A stretch of 64,000 bases of DNA, from positions 1 through 64,000 of the forward strand of contig DALZEF010000004.1 in NCBI GenBank assembly GCA_031979385.1, written 5' to 3'. The notes under the pieces are model-generated. The model worked only from the letters and a program-made list of their open reading frames with translations, was not told where the DNA came from and did not search any database. The translations under genes and the position numbers were made by a program. Shown in pieces: positions 1 through 8,144 of this stretch (positions within the stretch are counted from its first letter, which is position 1; every line of letters begins with the position of its first letter). The stretch comes from Timonella sp031979385. GTDB taxonomy: Bacteria; Actinomycetota; Actinomycetes; Actinomycetales; Cellulomonadaceae.

Positions 1-43
1 TACTGCACTCGGGAGGGTGTGGGAGAGTAGAACGTGGCCGCAC
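1..43 (+). rRNA. rrf: 5S rRNA, 3' end only
   Basis: The first bases match the 3' third of an actinobacterial 5S rRNA: the loop sequence ctgcactcgggagggtgtgg, then gggagagtag, then the closing-stem strand gtggccgcac ending near base 43. The 5' part lies outside the window, so an rRNA operon ends here. The end position is taken from the last base able to pair in helix I and may be off by one or two. Confidence 0.88.
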
Positions 44-56
44 TTAAACTTCATAA

Positions 57-95
57 AAGAACGAGGGTTCCCAAAGGTGGGAATCCTCGTTCTTC
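57..95 (+). terminator. rRNA operon terminator hairpin
   Basis: A 14-base stem (59-72 against 79-92) with one G-U pair and a 6-base loop is followed by a short T-rich run. It sits 15 bases after the 5S end, where an rrn terminator is expected. A close relative of this hairpin recurs at 18296-18333. Confidence 0.8.
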
Positions 96-152
96 GTTTC
101 TCCTGAATTTTCGTGAGCGCATGGTGTCATCGGGGTAAGCGCCAGACGGACT

Positions 153-983
153 CTACACCACATCAATCCTGCAGGTGACATCGCCCATGAGGACGGTTAT
201 CCCCGATGGAAGTGCGTAGGGCAGATAGGGCTCAAGTGTTTGTGGTGGGCTGGTCTGCACCTCGATGCCGTTTCCGCTGCCATAGTCAGTGATGAGAATA
301 CGTCCCTCCTCGTCAGCGTCAATGAGCGCATGCGTGCGTGAGAGCATTCGCTCAGCGCTCGTTACCCTTATCGGTCGGCGTCCGCCAACTGAACTCGGAT
401 TGCGTCCGATCGTGACGTTCTCTGATACCTCAATCGCTGGTTGTGAGTTGAAGGTCAACCGGAGTTGCGGGCGTTTTCGTTGCGATGATGTGCCTAGCCG
501 CCGTGCACGGGTAAGGTCAAGTTCGTCAATCGTCGAGGTGTCGGGCGCGATGACCTCGGCGTCAATCGGATCGACTTCCACTCGGTGTGGCTCATCTGCT
601 CCGCACTGAGGACACTTGGCGGATGTCACCGCTTGTAACCGCTGGCAGTGGCGACAGCGGCCCTCGTGGACGCTGAGCCCATCTGCCGGTGGGATAAAAC
701 CGGCGTCGCTGACCGCCTGCACGATCCCCTCGGGCCGGACGGCGAGCGTCCAGGTCTGGGCGACGTCGGTCACCGTGACGCGCACTGGTCGGTGCAGTCG
801 GGTGGCGATGGCAACGCAGCGGGCAATCATGCCGGTGCGCAGGTCATCGACACCGTCCGCGATGCACGCACGTTCAGTTCCATTGACGGTCAGGGTACCT
901 GTCCCGTCAGCGCGTACAGTGGCCGTGATCCGCGGCCAGTCCGCGACACGCTCAGCGTGCCGAAAGCCCTGTGTCGTACTCAT
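153..983 (-). CDS. FHA-domain protein with zinc ribbon, secretion-module associated
   Basis: 276 aa. The first ~85 residues form a small domain that is clearly related to the N-terminus of the ATPase encoded just upstream (980-2323): both begin MSTT, then WPR, HADGT/RADGT-type strands and a VDDLR/VDEVR turn. A CxxC...CPQC zinc ribbon follows at about residues 108-125. The C-terminus is a forkhead-associated domain with the expected IGR, SRTHA and GSGNG signatures, which normally binds phosphothreonine peptides. The start is set by an ATGA overlap with the upstream stop; an earlier in-frame start would lie inside the ATPase gene. Last gene of the minus-strand arm. A role in regulating or assembling the secretion machine is inference. 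Confidence 0.8.
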   Translation of the reverse strand: MSTTQGFRHAERVADWPRITATVRADGTGTLTVNGTERACIADGVDDLRTGMIARCVAIATRLHRPVRVTVTDVAQTWTLAVRPEGIVQAVSDAGFIPPADGLSVHEGRCRHCQRLQAVTSAKCPQCGADEPHRVEVDPIDAEVIAPDTSTIDELDLTRARRLGTSSQRKRPQLRLTFNSQPAIEVSENVTIGRNPSSVGGRRPIRVTSAERMLSRTHALIDADEEGRILITDYGSGNGIEVQTSPPQTLEPYLPYALPSGITVLMGDVTCRIDVV

Positions 984-2323
984 AGGCCTCGTGCGACTGC
1001 AGCGGCAGCGGCGAGCCATGCGCGCTGTGTCGCGGGTCGGAGGGAGCCATAGTTTAGGATGCCGTCCACCATTGCTTGATCGAAAGGTATAGCTACCGCC
1101 TCACGAGCGATCAAGCGGTATCCGTCAGCAATCCGCGCAACCTCTGATGCAGATGCCTTGGAATCAGCTTGGGTAACCACGACAACGGCTTGTTCTGCGA
1201 GACGGGCTGAATGCGTGTCTCGCGCCGAAAGTGCTTCAAGCAGCAGGGCTCCGGCCTCAGCATGGTCATCTCGGGTGGTGGTAGCTACAACTATTTGGTC
1301 AGCGTGGTCAATCATTCGTAGCCACATCGGGTCGGTCTCGTCGTTGCCGCTATCTATAAAAATCAGGCGGTAGTACTTCGCAGCCACTGCGTGAATTGCA
1401 TCGACGTCCTGGGCGGTTACGCGCTGCTCGCTTGCGAGCACATCGGGTTTGGAGCGCAGCACGTCATATTTGTCTCGGGTCTGGTGATGCACAAAGTGCG
1501 CGAGGTCTGCCGACTGTGCTCCTGTGCTCAGCAGATGCTCGGTCTGCGGCAGAAGATCAAGAAGCGTTGCTTGATGTGGCCCCTGTTCAGTTCGCCAACC
1601 TAAAGTTCCCCTTGTTTGATTGTTATCCCAGGTGAGTACCCCTGCGCCACCGTAGCGAGCGAAGACAGCAGCGAGGCTGACGGTGGTCGGGGTCTTTCCG
1701 GCACCGCCCTTTCCATTGACAATCGCGATGGTGCGAGGTCCTGGCCAGTGCTGAGAGACTGCTGCGATATCCGTGCGCTCCGAGCGTTCGTTCTCACTCG
1801 GGGGAACTCTGAGCCCTACGCGCGTCAGCGCGCCGCGCCAACCTTTGTCCGCTGGTTCCTCAGTTTGCTCTTGGGTGAGGAATGACTGCCTTTGTCCACG
1901 TCGCGTGGTTGGACTGGTGCTTGTATGGGAGAGTTCCTCGGCATGTTCTGCGGAGGAACGGACCCATCCGTGACGATCTATCTCGGGGTTTGAGGCCACG
2001 AGTTCCGTCGGCTGCTCAGGCTCGGCCTCTCTTCTCTTCACTGCCCGTGGCTGTGCGATGTTCTCGTCACCGACCACCACAGTACCGTCGGCGTGGATGA
2101 TGAGAGGCCATTCGCCTTCGGGGTCGTGGCTAAGAACTCGCAACGGCCTGCCAAGTTGTGCCGCTCGTTGAGCGATCACCTCAATGACTTGGGGACGTAC
2201 CTCGTCGACGTTGTTCGCGCTGATGGTCTGCACGCTGCCGCCGATCGAGATTTCTGCGGTGCCGTCCGCGTGTAGCGTGGCCTCAACGCGCGGCCAAGTG
2301 GCCGCTTCTGTAGTGGTGCTCAT
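980..2323 (-). CDS. ParA/MinD-like P-loop ATPase
   Basis: 447 aa. The C-terminal two thirds is a SIMIBI-class ATPase with the deviant Walker A KGGAGKT preceded by AIVNG, followed by an LTWDNN segment at the Walker A' position and an LIFIDSGND segment at the Walker B position. The N-terminal ~90 residues are a domain shared with the FHA protein downstream. A charged, probably disordered linker joins the two. An AGGAG ribosome site precedes the ATG at 2323. ParA-like ATPases in conjugative clusters place DNA or machinery at the membrane. The precise role is not visible here. Confidence 0.82.
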   Translation of the reverse strand: MSTTTEAATWPRVEATLHADGTAEISIGGSVQTISANNVDEVRPQVIEVIAQRAAQLGRPLRVLSHDPEGEWPLIIHADGTVVVGDENIAQPRAVKRREAEPEQPTELVASNPEIDRHGWVRSSAEHAEELSHTSTSPTTRRGQRQSFLTQEQTEEPADKGWRGALTRVGLRVPPSENERSERTDIAAVSQHWPGPRTIAIVNGKGGAGKTPTTVSLAAVFARYGGAGVLTWDNNQTRGTLGWRTEQGPHQATLLDLLPQTEHLLSTGAQSADLAHFVHHQTRDKYDVLRSKPDVLASEQRVTAQDVDAIHAVAAKYYRLIFIDSGNDETDPMWLRMIDHADQIVVATTTRDDHAEAGALLLEALSARDTHSARLAEQAVVVVTQADSKASASEVARIADGYRLIAREAVAIPFDQAMVDGILNYGSLRPATQRAWLAAAAAVARGL

Positions 2324-2339
2324 GGTGGTGTTCTCCTGC

Positions 2340-3776
2340 CTATCCGAGTGTGATTCCGACAGCGGACATGAAGTCCTGGGGGTCGACGGGGGAGCCATTG
2401 ACGTGCACTTCAAAGTGGAGGTGTGGGCCAGTGGAGTGGCCAGAGGAGCCAACACGTCCGATGTGCTGACCGGCAGTTACGCGGTCGCCGGGGCTGACAA
2501 GCACGCCGCTGGCCCACATGTGCTTATAGCGAGTCATGACGCCGCCGTGGTGGTCGACGTCGATTGTCCATCCGCCGGAGGAATCGGTGTACACGGCGCT
2601 CACAACGCCGTCCTGTGCGGCCCAGATCGGGCCGCCATCTCCGCCGCCACCGAAATCGACGCCGGCGTGCAGCCGGGTGAACGATCCAGTGACAGGATCG
2701 GTGCGCATCCCGAACCGCGAGGTGATCGGCCCCGCCGCGGGCTGTGCCCAGCCCTCGGCGCTGACGCGGCCAGGAGTGATCGACTCGCAGCCAAGCGTAT
2801 CGCCGCCAGCGTCGGGCTTGATATTCAAGTGAACATGGTCGAAGTGGTTCTCGGTCTCAGAACCACGGTCCTCCATCGCACGCCATCCCTCAGCGGCACG
2901 GTCAGTTGACCAGATTTGCTGCCACCAGATGATGTAGTCGACACCAAGTTGGTCGGCGTTGTCGATAAGGTACTGCGCCAGGCGATCACCCGTGGCGCGG
3001 CCATCAGGAATATCGTTAGTCATGAAGTCGAGCGCGAGACCGCTCGGGTGCCCGTTAGGGTCACGAGCGGATTCACGGTAACCACCAACGGTAACGATCC
3101 CGAACATCGGTCCGACAACATCCGCTACGGTTGCGGTGCCGGGCTTCACATTTCCGAGCGGGTACCGAGAGGATGTGACCGGCTGCTCACCGGTCGCGAT
3201 GCCGGAGATACCGCTGAGTCCTTGAACAACCTGCACGGCCGCAGGCCAGTAGCGAGTGTAGTGATCCGGATCAGCGTTGCGTTGGACTTGGTGCGCGATC
3301 ATGGTCGGTTCCAGTAGTTCGCGGCTGCGGATTGTCATCAGGACCCGGAAGAAGTTCGTGGCGGACGTGAACGGGTCCATCCGGTCCGCATACGATCCCC
3401 AAGCGCCGTTGTCGCGTTGCTGGAACAGCCCGCGGCTGTCTGGTCCTACCGCATCGCCGTAGTCGATGACACGCAAGCTAGACTCACCCATCGCGGTCAT
3501 AACGCCAATCGTCTGGTCGCGAGCGGACAGGCCGAGAGTGTTCGCTGCCTGCATGATGTAGGCAGCATTGACGAGTTGTTCATGGTCGTAGCCAGCAATC
3601 GGCGTGTCAGGAACAGAGTCAGGGTTGATCGTGGCGCCCGGCTGCAGGGAACCAGGCAGACACACATCGCTGTCATCGCTGCCACCGCCCAGCAAGAGCA
3701 AACTGAACACGAAGCCTAAGATCAAGGCAGGCACAAGAGCGGCTACAACAAGTACACCTGATTTCCGTTCAGCCAT
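2340..3776 (-). CDS. Membrane-anchored cell-wall hydrolase: transglycosylase-like plus M23 peptidase
   Basis: 478 aa. One N-terminal membrane segment (residues ~8-30) is followed by a lysozyme-like domain with a GESSLR catalytic-Glu motif and SRGLFQQR, typical of phage-tail and VirB1-like muramidases. A middle segment (residues ~200-310) contains a peptidase-like SGLALDFM motif. The C-terminus is a LytM/M23 domain with HAGVDFGG, YKHM and HLHFEV zinc-ligand motifs. The enzyme should cut both glycan and peptide bonds so that the secretion channel can cross the wall. It lies 16 bases upstream of the ATPase gene and 2 bases downstream of the lipoprotein gene, so one operon. Confidence 0.9.
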   Translation of the reverse strand: MAERKSGVLVVAALVPALILGFVFSLLLLGGGSDDSDVCLPGSLQPGATINPDSVPDTPIAGYDHEQLVNAAYIMQAANTLGLSARDQTIGVMTAMGESSLRVIDYGDAVGPDSRGLFQQRDNGAWGSYADRMDPFTSATNFFRVLMTIRSRELLEPTMIAHQVQRNADPDHYTRYWPAAVQVVQGLSGISGIATGEQPVTSSRYPLGNVKPGTATVADVVGPMFGIVTVGGYRESARDPNGHPSGLALDFMTNDIPDGRATGDRLAQYLIDNADQLGVDYIIWWQQIWSTDRAAEGWRAMEDRGSETENHFDHVHLNIKPDAGGDTLGCESITPGRVSAEGWAQPAAGPITSRFGMRTDPVTGSFTRLHAGVDFGGGGDGGPIWAAQDGVVSAVYTDSSGGWTIDVDHHGGVMTRYKHMWASGVLVSPGDRVTAGQHIGRVGSSGHSTGPHLHFEVHVNGSPVDPQDFMSAVGITLG

Positions 3777-3778
3777 AG

Positions 3779-4330
3779 CTAGCGGACGTCCTCCACAGGA
3801 GTGATGCGGCTAACCAGCCAGGGCGCTTCGGCGTTCCTGCGGTTGAGCACGAGTTGGTAGCGGCCAGCATCGGTGGGAACCTCAACGATGGCCACGTATG
3901 CGCTGGCATCGTCGATGATAAAGCCCTCTGCGATCACCTCGCGCACGGGAATGTTTGCCGGGTCCACGTAGGCGTAACGCTGGGCAGCCTCATCGGTGAA
4001 GAGCGGTTCGATTCCGGCCCACCAGGTCTCTTCGTCGAGATCGGGGCGAGCAAACGCCGTCATAGCAGCCTCGGCTGCGGCAACAACTGCAACCCTCGAC
4101 GCCTCATCCCACTGTGGCACGGGCTGGGGTTCGATAATTTCGCCGGTGTCCTCGTCGATGAGGCCACTTGGCGGTGGGGTGAACTGATTGAGGTCAGGCA
4201 TCGAGGGAGCAGGGGTAGGTGTGCTGCTCACCGTCACCGGTGTTGGGGTAGGCCCCTCGTCCTGACCCGTGCAACCGGTCAACGCAACGGTTGTCGCGAA
4301 GATGACGCCCCCCATTCTGATACCCCGCAT
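3779..4330 (-). CDS. Lipoprotein of the secretion module
   Basis: 183 aa. The start chosen has a GAGG site and lies one base after the stop of the HTH gene. The N-terminus is a lipoprotein signal with lipobox ALTGC near residue 21. A Pro/Thr-rich tether follows, then a domain of about 120 residues resembling an NTF2-like fold (AVVAAAEAAMTAFARP, then a hydrophobic strand-rich end). I do not recognise the family with certainty. Position beside the hydrolase suggests an outer-face component of the machine. Confidence 0.72.
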   Translation of the reverse strand: MRGIRMGGVIFATTVALTGCTGQDEGPTPTPVTVSSTPTPAPSMPDLNQFTPPPSGLIDEDTGEIIEPQPVPQWDEASRVAVVAAAEAAMTAFARPDLDEETWWAGIEPLFTDEAAQRYAYVDPANIPVREVIAEGFIIDDASAYVAIVEVPTDAGRYQLVLNRRNAEAPWLVSRITPVEDVR

Positions 4331-4331
4331 G

Positions 4332-4580
4332 CTATTCCTCACTGTCATTGTGTGCGGCGACGAAACTGCGCCTCAACTCCACGTTGGAGCCGCTGAGCAA
4401 CGTCTCTTTGAGGTCATCACGCAGGATGAACCACGTCGTGCCGACCTTGTAGCCACGGATTACGCCGTCGCGTAGCCAGTGGTATATTCCTTGCTTCGTC
4501 ATTCCGAGTAATTCTGCGACTTGTGGGGCAGTCAATACCTCGGGCCGGTCTTTGAAAAGGGAATTAAGGGCAGTCGTCAT
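4332..4580 (-). CDS. Excisionase/MerR-type helix-turn-helix protein
   Basis: 82 aa. The signature LTAPQVAELLGMTKQGIYHWLRDG...GYKVGTTWFILRDDL is that of the small winged-helix proteins called excisionase family or DNA-binding domain of AlpA type. A GAAGGAAG ribosome site lies at good spacing. It is the first gene of the minus arm and faces the divergent promoter region, so it is a likely regulator of both arms. No integrase is present to make it a true excisionase. Confidence 0.82.
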   Translation of the reverse strand: MTTALNSLFKDRPEVLTAPQVAELLGMTKQGIYHWLRDGVIRGYKVGTTWFILRDDLKETLLSGSNVELRRSFVAAHNDSEE

Positions 4581-4743
4581 GAGCTTCCTTCGCGGCCTGT
4601 GCCATTTCAGCCGATTTTATATTCCGTTATAGGCAATATCTATATTTCATACTGGGCTGTTCTATATGGTTCCTTCTAACCATTGTCACTACATATCTCT
4701 GATGAGAATGTGTGCATGGAGATAGGTAAATTATTGATGGGAG
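4581..4743. promoter_or_regulatory. AT-rich divergent promoter region of the secretion module
   Basis: These 163 bases between the two arms are clearly more AT-rich than their surroundings, especially 4615-4665, and carry several TATA-like stretches (for example tatattcc and ctatattt). No single promoter stands out. Both arms probably start here, with the HTH protein as the nearest candidate regulator. Confidence 0.5.
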
Positions 4744-5370
4744 GTGGCTGTCATTTCCGACAGCAACAATCCGTGGCTCTCACGTCCCACTGAGCCGCAG
4801 GTGTCTGCCGCGGCCGTGACGGAGGAACTAAATCCGCGCACTACCGGCCCGCAAACACCTCAACGTGGTGTCCCCGCCCCGGATCATGTTGACCGACTCC
4901 CGTCATACGACCAATCACAACCCGCTGACTTGTGGTGGCTTGGTGTGCACGGTGGTGCAGGCGAATCGAGCCTTGCCGCATTGGTACCCGGATGGCCCGC
5001 AGCTAAGCATGGATGGCCTCGGCCACTTGGAACGACGCCCGGTCGCGTTGTCCTTACGGCTCGGTCAAACATGCGCGGACTTCGAGCAGCTCAAAGCGCA
5101 GCCACGCAGTGGGCTGCTGGCTTGGTGCCTCATGTCGAGGTTATTGGTCTCGTGATTGTTGCTGACGCTCCTGGCAGAATCCCACGACCTCTACGCGACT
5201 TCGCGCACGTCGTGAGCGGCGGACTCCCGCGCGTTTGGAACGTGCCATGGATCGAATCGTGGCGTCTGGAAGAAACGCCAACCCTTGAAAACAGTCCCCG
5301 TGAGGTCCGCCGGCTAGTTTCGGACCTCCAAGTCATACTCAACCCTGATCCTCCAAGCATCTCCACCTGA
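4744..5370 (+). CDS. DUF6668-like P-loop-related protein
   Basis: 208 aa from a GTG. An unordered, Pro-rich first ~60 residues precede a domain starting DLWWLGVHGGAGESSLA. This looks like a Walker A loop (GxxGxGxSSL) in which the usual Lys is Glu. The segment VVLTARSNMRGLRAAQ and the later ADAPGRIPRP and VPWIESWR segments are those of the uncharacterised family found in actinobacterial conjugative elements. The start is uncertain: the GGAGG motif almost touches the GTG. First gene of the plus arm. Confidence 0.68.
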   Translation: MAVISDSNNPWLSRPTEPQVSAAAVTEELNPRTTGPQTPQRGVPAPDHVDRLPSYDQSQPADLWWLGVHGGAGESSLAALVPGWPAAKHGWPRPLGTTPGRVVLTARSNMRGLRAAQSAATQWAAGLVPHVEVIGLVIVADAPGRIPRPLRDFAHVVSGGLPRVWNVPWIESWRLEETPTLENSPREVRRLVSDLQVILNPDPPSIST

Positions 5371-5381
5371 AAGGATTTTCG

Positions 5382-5672
5382 ATGAACACTTTTCTTGCAT
5401 TTACCAGTGCAATCGGTGACGTCTTAACCCAAGTTCCCAACCCTGACGCGGTGCAGCCTCCGGGCACTGAGGGCTTCAACTCGATCATGGGCTGGGCCAA
5501 ATGGGTTGCGCTGGCTGTGTGCATACTCGGTCTATTTGCTGCTGGTGCCCTGATGGCGATCCAATCACGTCGGGGTGAGGGTGGCGAGCACGTGGGCAAG
5601 ATCGGCATGGCGCTTGGTGGCGTTATCGTCATCTCCGCTGCCGCTGCACTCGTCGGCTTCCTTGCCACGTGA
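5382..5672 (+). CDS. Two-TM VirB2/TrbC-like small membrane protein
   Basis: 96 aa with two membrane helices (residues ~43-63 and ~76-94) separated by a short basic loop with RRGEGG. The layout (short extracytoplasmic N-terminus, TM, tight loop, TM) is that of VirB2-type pilin proteins. Its TM-loop-TM unit is closely related to an internal part of the large channel protein encoded at 6453-8144. An AAAGGA ribosome site is present. It starts 11 bases after the upstream stop. Confidence 0.72.
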   Translation: MNTFLAFTSAIGDVLTQVPNPDAVQPPGTEGFNSIMGWAKWVALAVCILGLFAAGALMAIQSRRGEGGEHVGKIGMALGGVIVISAAAALVGFLAT

Positions 5673-5686
5673 GTAGGAGGGGCAAC

Positions 5687-6448
5687 ATGACTGAGGACAA
5701 CGAGCAGCAAAGCCCGTTCACACGAGGCGGATTCGTTGCAGCCGTGGTCGTGGTCGCGCTGATTGTGGTGCTCGGGATCGTGATCGTGATCGTCAACGCC
5801 ACTCGCGATGATCCCGAACCCACGCCGACCACCTCAACGTCGGCCGCGCCCACCACCGCCGCTCCAACCTCCGAACCCACGGAGGCCGTGGGCGGCGCGA
5901 GCGTCTGCGGGCTCGCCGGGGAAGTGACTGAAACAGCTCGACTTACCTCCGCACCAACTGTCGACGAATGGGCTTATCAGGGCACGGTCGCCTATCCGGT
6001 GTCTGCGCAGTATGGCCCAGCTGCAACGGACGAAGCTGGCGGCTTCCGTTACTGCTTCCAGCGCTCACCAGAAGGAGCCGTATTTGCAGCAGTGAACGCC
6101 GTCGTCCAGGGCGCCGACTTCGAGACAATGGGTGCTTGGCTCGACTACTTCCTCGCTAACGACCCGCACCGTGACACGGTGCTCTCTCAGGATGCTGGCA
6201 CGAGCACAGCCGACCAGGGTGTGCGCATCGAGATCGCAGGTTTTCGCCTCCTCGCGTATGACGGGCAGACAGCCCGTGTCGACGTAGCCGTGCGCGGTGC
6301 GACAGGTGGTCAGACCGTTAATCTCTCGATGGTCTACCTTCTCGCCTGGGAGGCCGGTGATTGGAAACTCAGCGTGACTGATCCCAACGCCCCGATCAAC
6401 GTCGCGAACATCCCTGACCTAGCAGGCTACATCTCCTGGGGAGAGTGA
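5687..6448 (+). CDS. VirB8/TcpC-like bitopic protein
   Basis: 253 aa. A short cytoplasmic tail, one TM (residues ~14-37) and a Thr/Pro/Ala-rich tether precede an exported domain with a helix-plus-sheet pattern ending VDVAVRG...VNLSMVYLLAWEAGDWKLSV, the usual close of an NTF2-like fold as in VirB8 and TcpC. The start is the ATG after an AGGAGGGG site rather than the upstream in-frame GTG. It probably links inner-membrane components of the channel. Confidence 0.7.
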   Translation: MTEDNEQQSPFTRGGFVAAVVVVALIVVLGIVIVIVNATRDDPEPTPTTSTSAAPTTAAPTSEPTEAVGGASVCGLAGEVTETARLTSAPTVDEWAYQGTVAYPVSAQYGPAATDEAGGFRYCFQRSPEGAVFAAVNAVVQGADFETMGAWLDYFLANDPHRDTVLSQDAGTSTADQGVRIEIAGFRLLAYDGQTARVDVAVRGATGGQTVNLSMVYLLAWEAGDWKLSVTDPNAPINVANIPDLAGYISWGE

Positions 6449-6452
6449 AGTC

Positions 6453-8144
6453 ATGAACGACGAAGGGTGCACCGGTTGGTCGTTCTTCAACCCCTTCTGC
6501 CGTGTCAACGAGGGGGTCCAGGCGGTCGTCGGCAACGCAATTGAAAACATGGCCAACGCCGTCATGGAGGCATTCGGTAAGGCGATAGCCTCTCTAGGAA
6601 CAGTGTGGGTCCACATCGGTACCCCGAATCTGACGGGTACAGGCGGAAACTCTGCGATCGTTGCGGGATCCGCCGCACCAGACGCAAGCAACATTACGAC
6701 CGTGCTCGGCTATGTGATGTGGATTAGTCTGGCCGTCGCTGTGCTCGCGCTCTTCGTCCTCGGCGCCCTCATCGCAACCCGCATGAGAGCGGGTGAGGGC
6801 ATCATCGCAGTTGGGCGCGTGGGCCTCATTCTTGGTGCAGTGGTATTTATCTCCGGTGCAAGCGCTATCGTTGCAGGGCTGATGCCCTCCGGCCCACGCA
6901 ATGCCGGTGGAGCAGTGCTGTTCCTCCAGTCCGGCCTCTGGTGGTACATGGGGGCGGCAGCAGTCATGTCTGTCCTCGTTGGTGGAGCTCGCATGGCGTG
7001 GGAGCAACGGGCGGAGCCTGGCCGTGAAACGGTTAAGAGCCTACTCACTCTCGTGGTCGTCGCAGGTGCCGGCGTGACTATCGTGGGTCTGCTTGTGGCG
7101 GCAGCCGACTCGTTCTCCGTATGGATCATAAATGGCTCGCTGACCTGCAATGTCACGACAGATTCAGCGTGTTTTGGTCAAAACATGCTGACTCTGCTAG
7201 CCCTTACTACCAACCCTGCCGCTGGCGGTCTTGGAGCGCTTCTCATCATCATCTTGGGGCTGATCGCGATTTTCGCGGCCGTCTTCCAGATTGTGCTCAT
7301 GGTTGCGCGCGGGGGAATGCTGGTGATCCTCGCGGGCATCCTTCCACTGAGCGCTTCATTCACGAACACGGAGATGGGTAAGTCCTGGTTCAAGAAATGC
7401 ATTGCATGGCTTGTGGCGTTCATTCTTTACAAACCAGCCGCAGCTATCGTGTACGCCGCTGCGTTCCAACTCGTCGGAACCGATGTGTTCTCCGATGACG
7501 GTACCGGGCTTCTAGCGGTGCTCACTGGTTTGATGCTGATGATAATCGCACTGTTCGCAATGCCTGCCCTGATGCGTTTTGTCACGCCGATGGTCGGTGC
7601 GGTGGCTGGTGGTGCCAGTGGAGCGCTAGCAGTTGGTGCCCTCGCAGCCTTGCCGAGTGGCGCGGCCACGGTCGGGCGTCTGGCGTCTGGTAGCAGCTCC
7701 GGTTCGTCGGGAGATTCAGGATCATCGGGCTCGGATGGTCGGTCTGGTGCGCACGGTTCTCAAGGGCCGTCAGGCGGTGGCCAGACCGGCGGCGGTAATG
7801 CCTCGCAACAGGCGCAGTCGTCGGGTGCACAGCAGGCTGGACAAGTTAGCGGCAGTACGGGAGCAGGAACTGCCAGTGGCGGCTCTGCACAGAGTGCTGG
7901 CGCAGGAACGACGTCTGCCGGTGGAACTGCTGCGGCTGGTGCGGGTGGCGGAGCCGCAGCGAGCGGTGGAGCTGCCGCTGGTGGCGGTGCGGCTGCTGCT
8001 GGGGCTGCAGCGGGTCCGATTGGCATCGCAGCAGGTGCGGCAATCGAAGTTGGTAAGAAGGTTGGACAGGCGGCTGCGGGAGTGGCTCAGAGCCTTGGTG
8101 AGCAATCGACAGGAGAAGGGGGCGGTCCTGATGGCAGCCGTTGA
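6453..8144 (+). CDS. VirB6/TrbL-like polytopic channel protein with low-complexity tail
   Basis: 563 aa. It has about eight membrane segments between residues ~85 and ~410. The first TM pair with its RMRAGEG loop repeats the VirB2-like protein two genes upstream. The last ~150 residues are almost only Gly, Ser, Ala and Gln, followed by a short amphipathic end. Long Gly/Ala/Ser tails are frequent in TrbL-type proteins of Gram-positive systems. Four bases separate it from the preceding gene, and its end overlaps the next gene by 14 bases. Confidence 0.8.
   Translation: MNDEGCTGWSFFNPFCRVNEGVQAVVGNAIENMANAVMEAFGKAIASLGTVWVHIGTPNLTGTGGNSAIVAGSAAPDASNITTVLGYVMWISLAVAVLALFVLGALIATRMRAGEGIIAVGRVGLILGAVVFISGASAIVAGLMPSGPRNAGGAVLFLQSGLWWYMGAAAVMSVLVGGARMAWEQRAEPGRETVKSLLTLVVVAGAGVTIVGLLVAAADSFSVWIINGSLTCNVTTDSACFGQNMLTLLALTTNPAAGGLGALLIIILGLIAIFAAVFQIVLMVARGGMLVILAGILPLSASFTNTEMGKSWFKKCIAWLVAFILYKPAAAIVYAAAFQLVGTDVFSDDGTGLLAVLTGLMLMIIALFAMPALMRFVTPMVGAVAGGASGALAVGALAALPSGAATVGRLASGSSSGSSGDSGSSGSDGRSGAHGSQGPSGGGQTGGGNASQQAQSSGAQQAGQVSGSTGAGTASGGSAQSAGAGTTSAGGTAAAGAGGGAAASGGAAAGGGAAAAGAAAGPIGIAAGAAIEVGKKVGQAAAGVAQSLGEQSTGEGGGPDGSR

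Noticed and set aside
57..95. Reading the hairpin as an attachment site of a tyrosine recombinase
   Set aside because: No tRNA gene end, no integrase and no exact direct repeat are seen. Only the likeness to the hairpin at 18296-18333 is kept, as a finding.
7633..8130. Upstream extension of the SCO6880 reading frame by 166 codons
   Set aside because: It is Arg/Val/Leu-rich shadow coding of the Gly/Ser/Ala tail of the channel gene. The family signature TYGNWRRP starts right after 8131.
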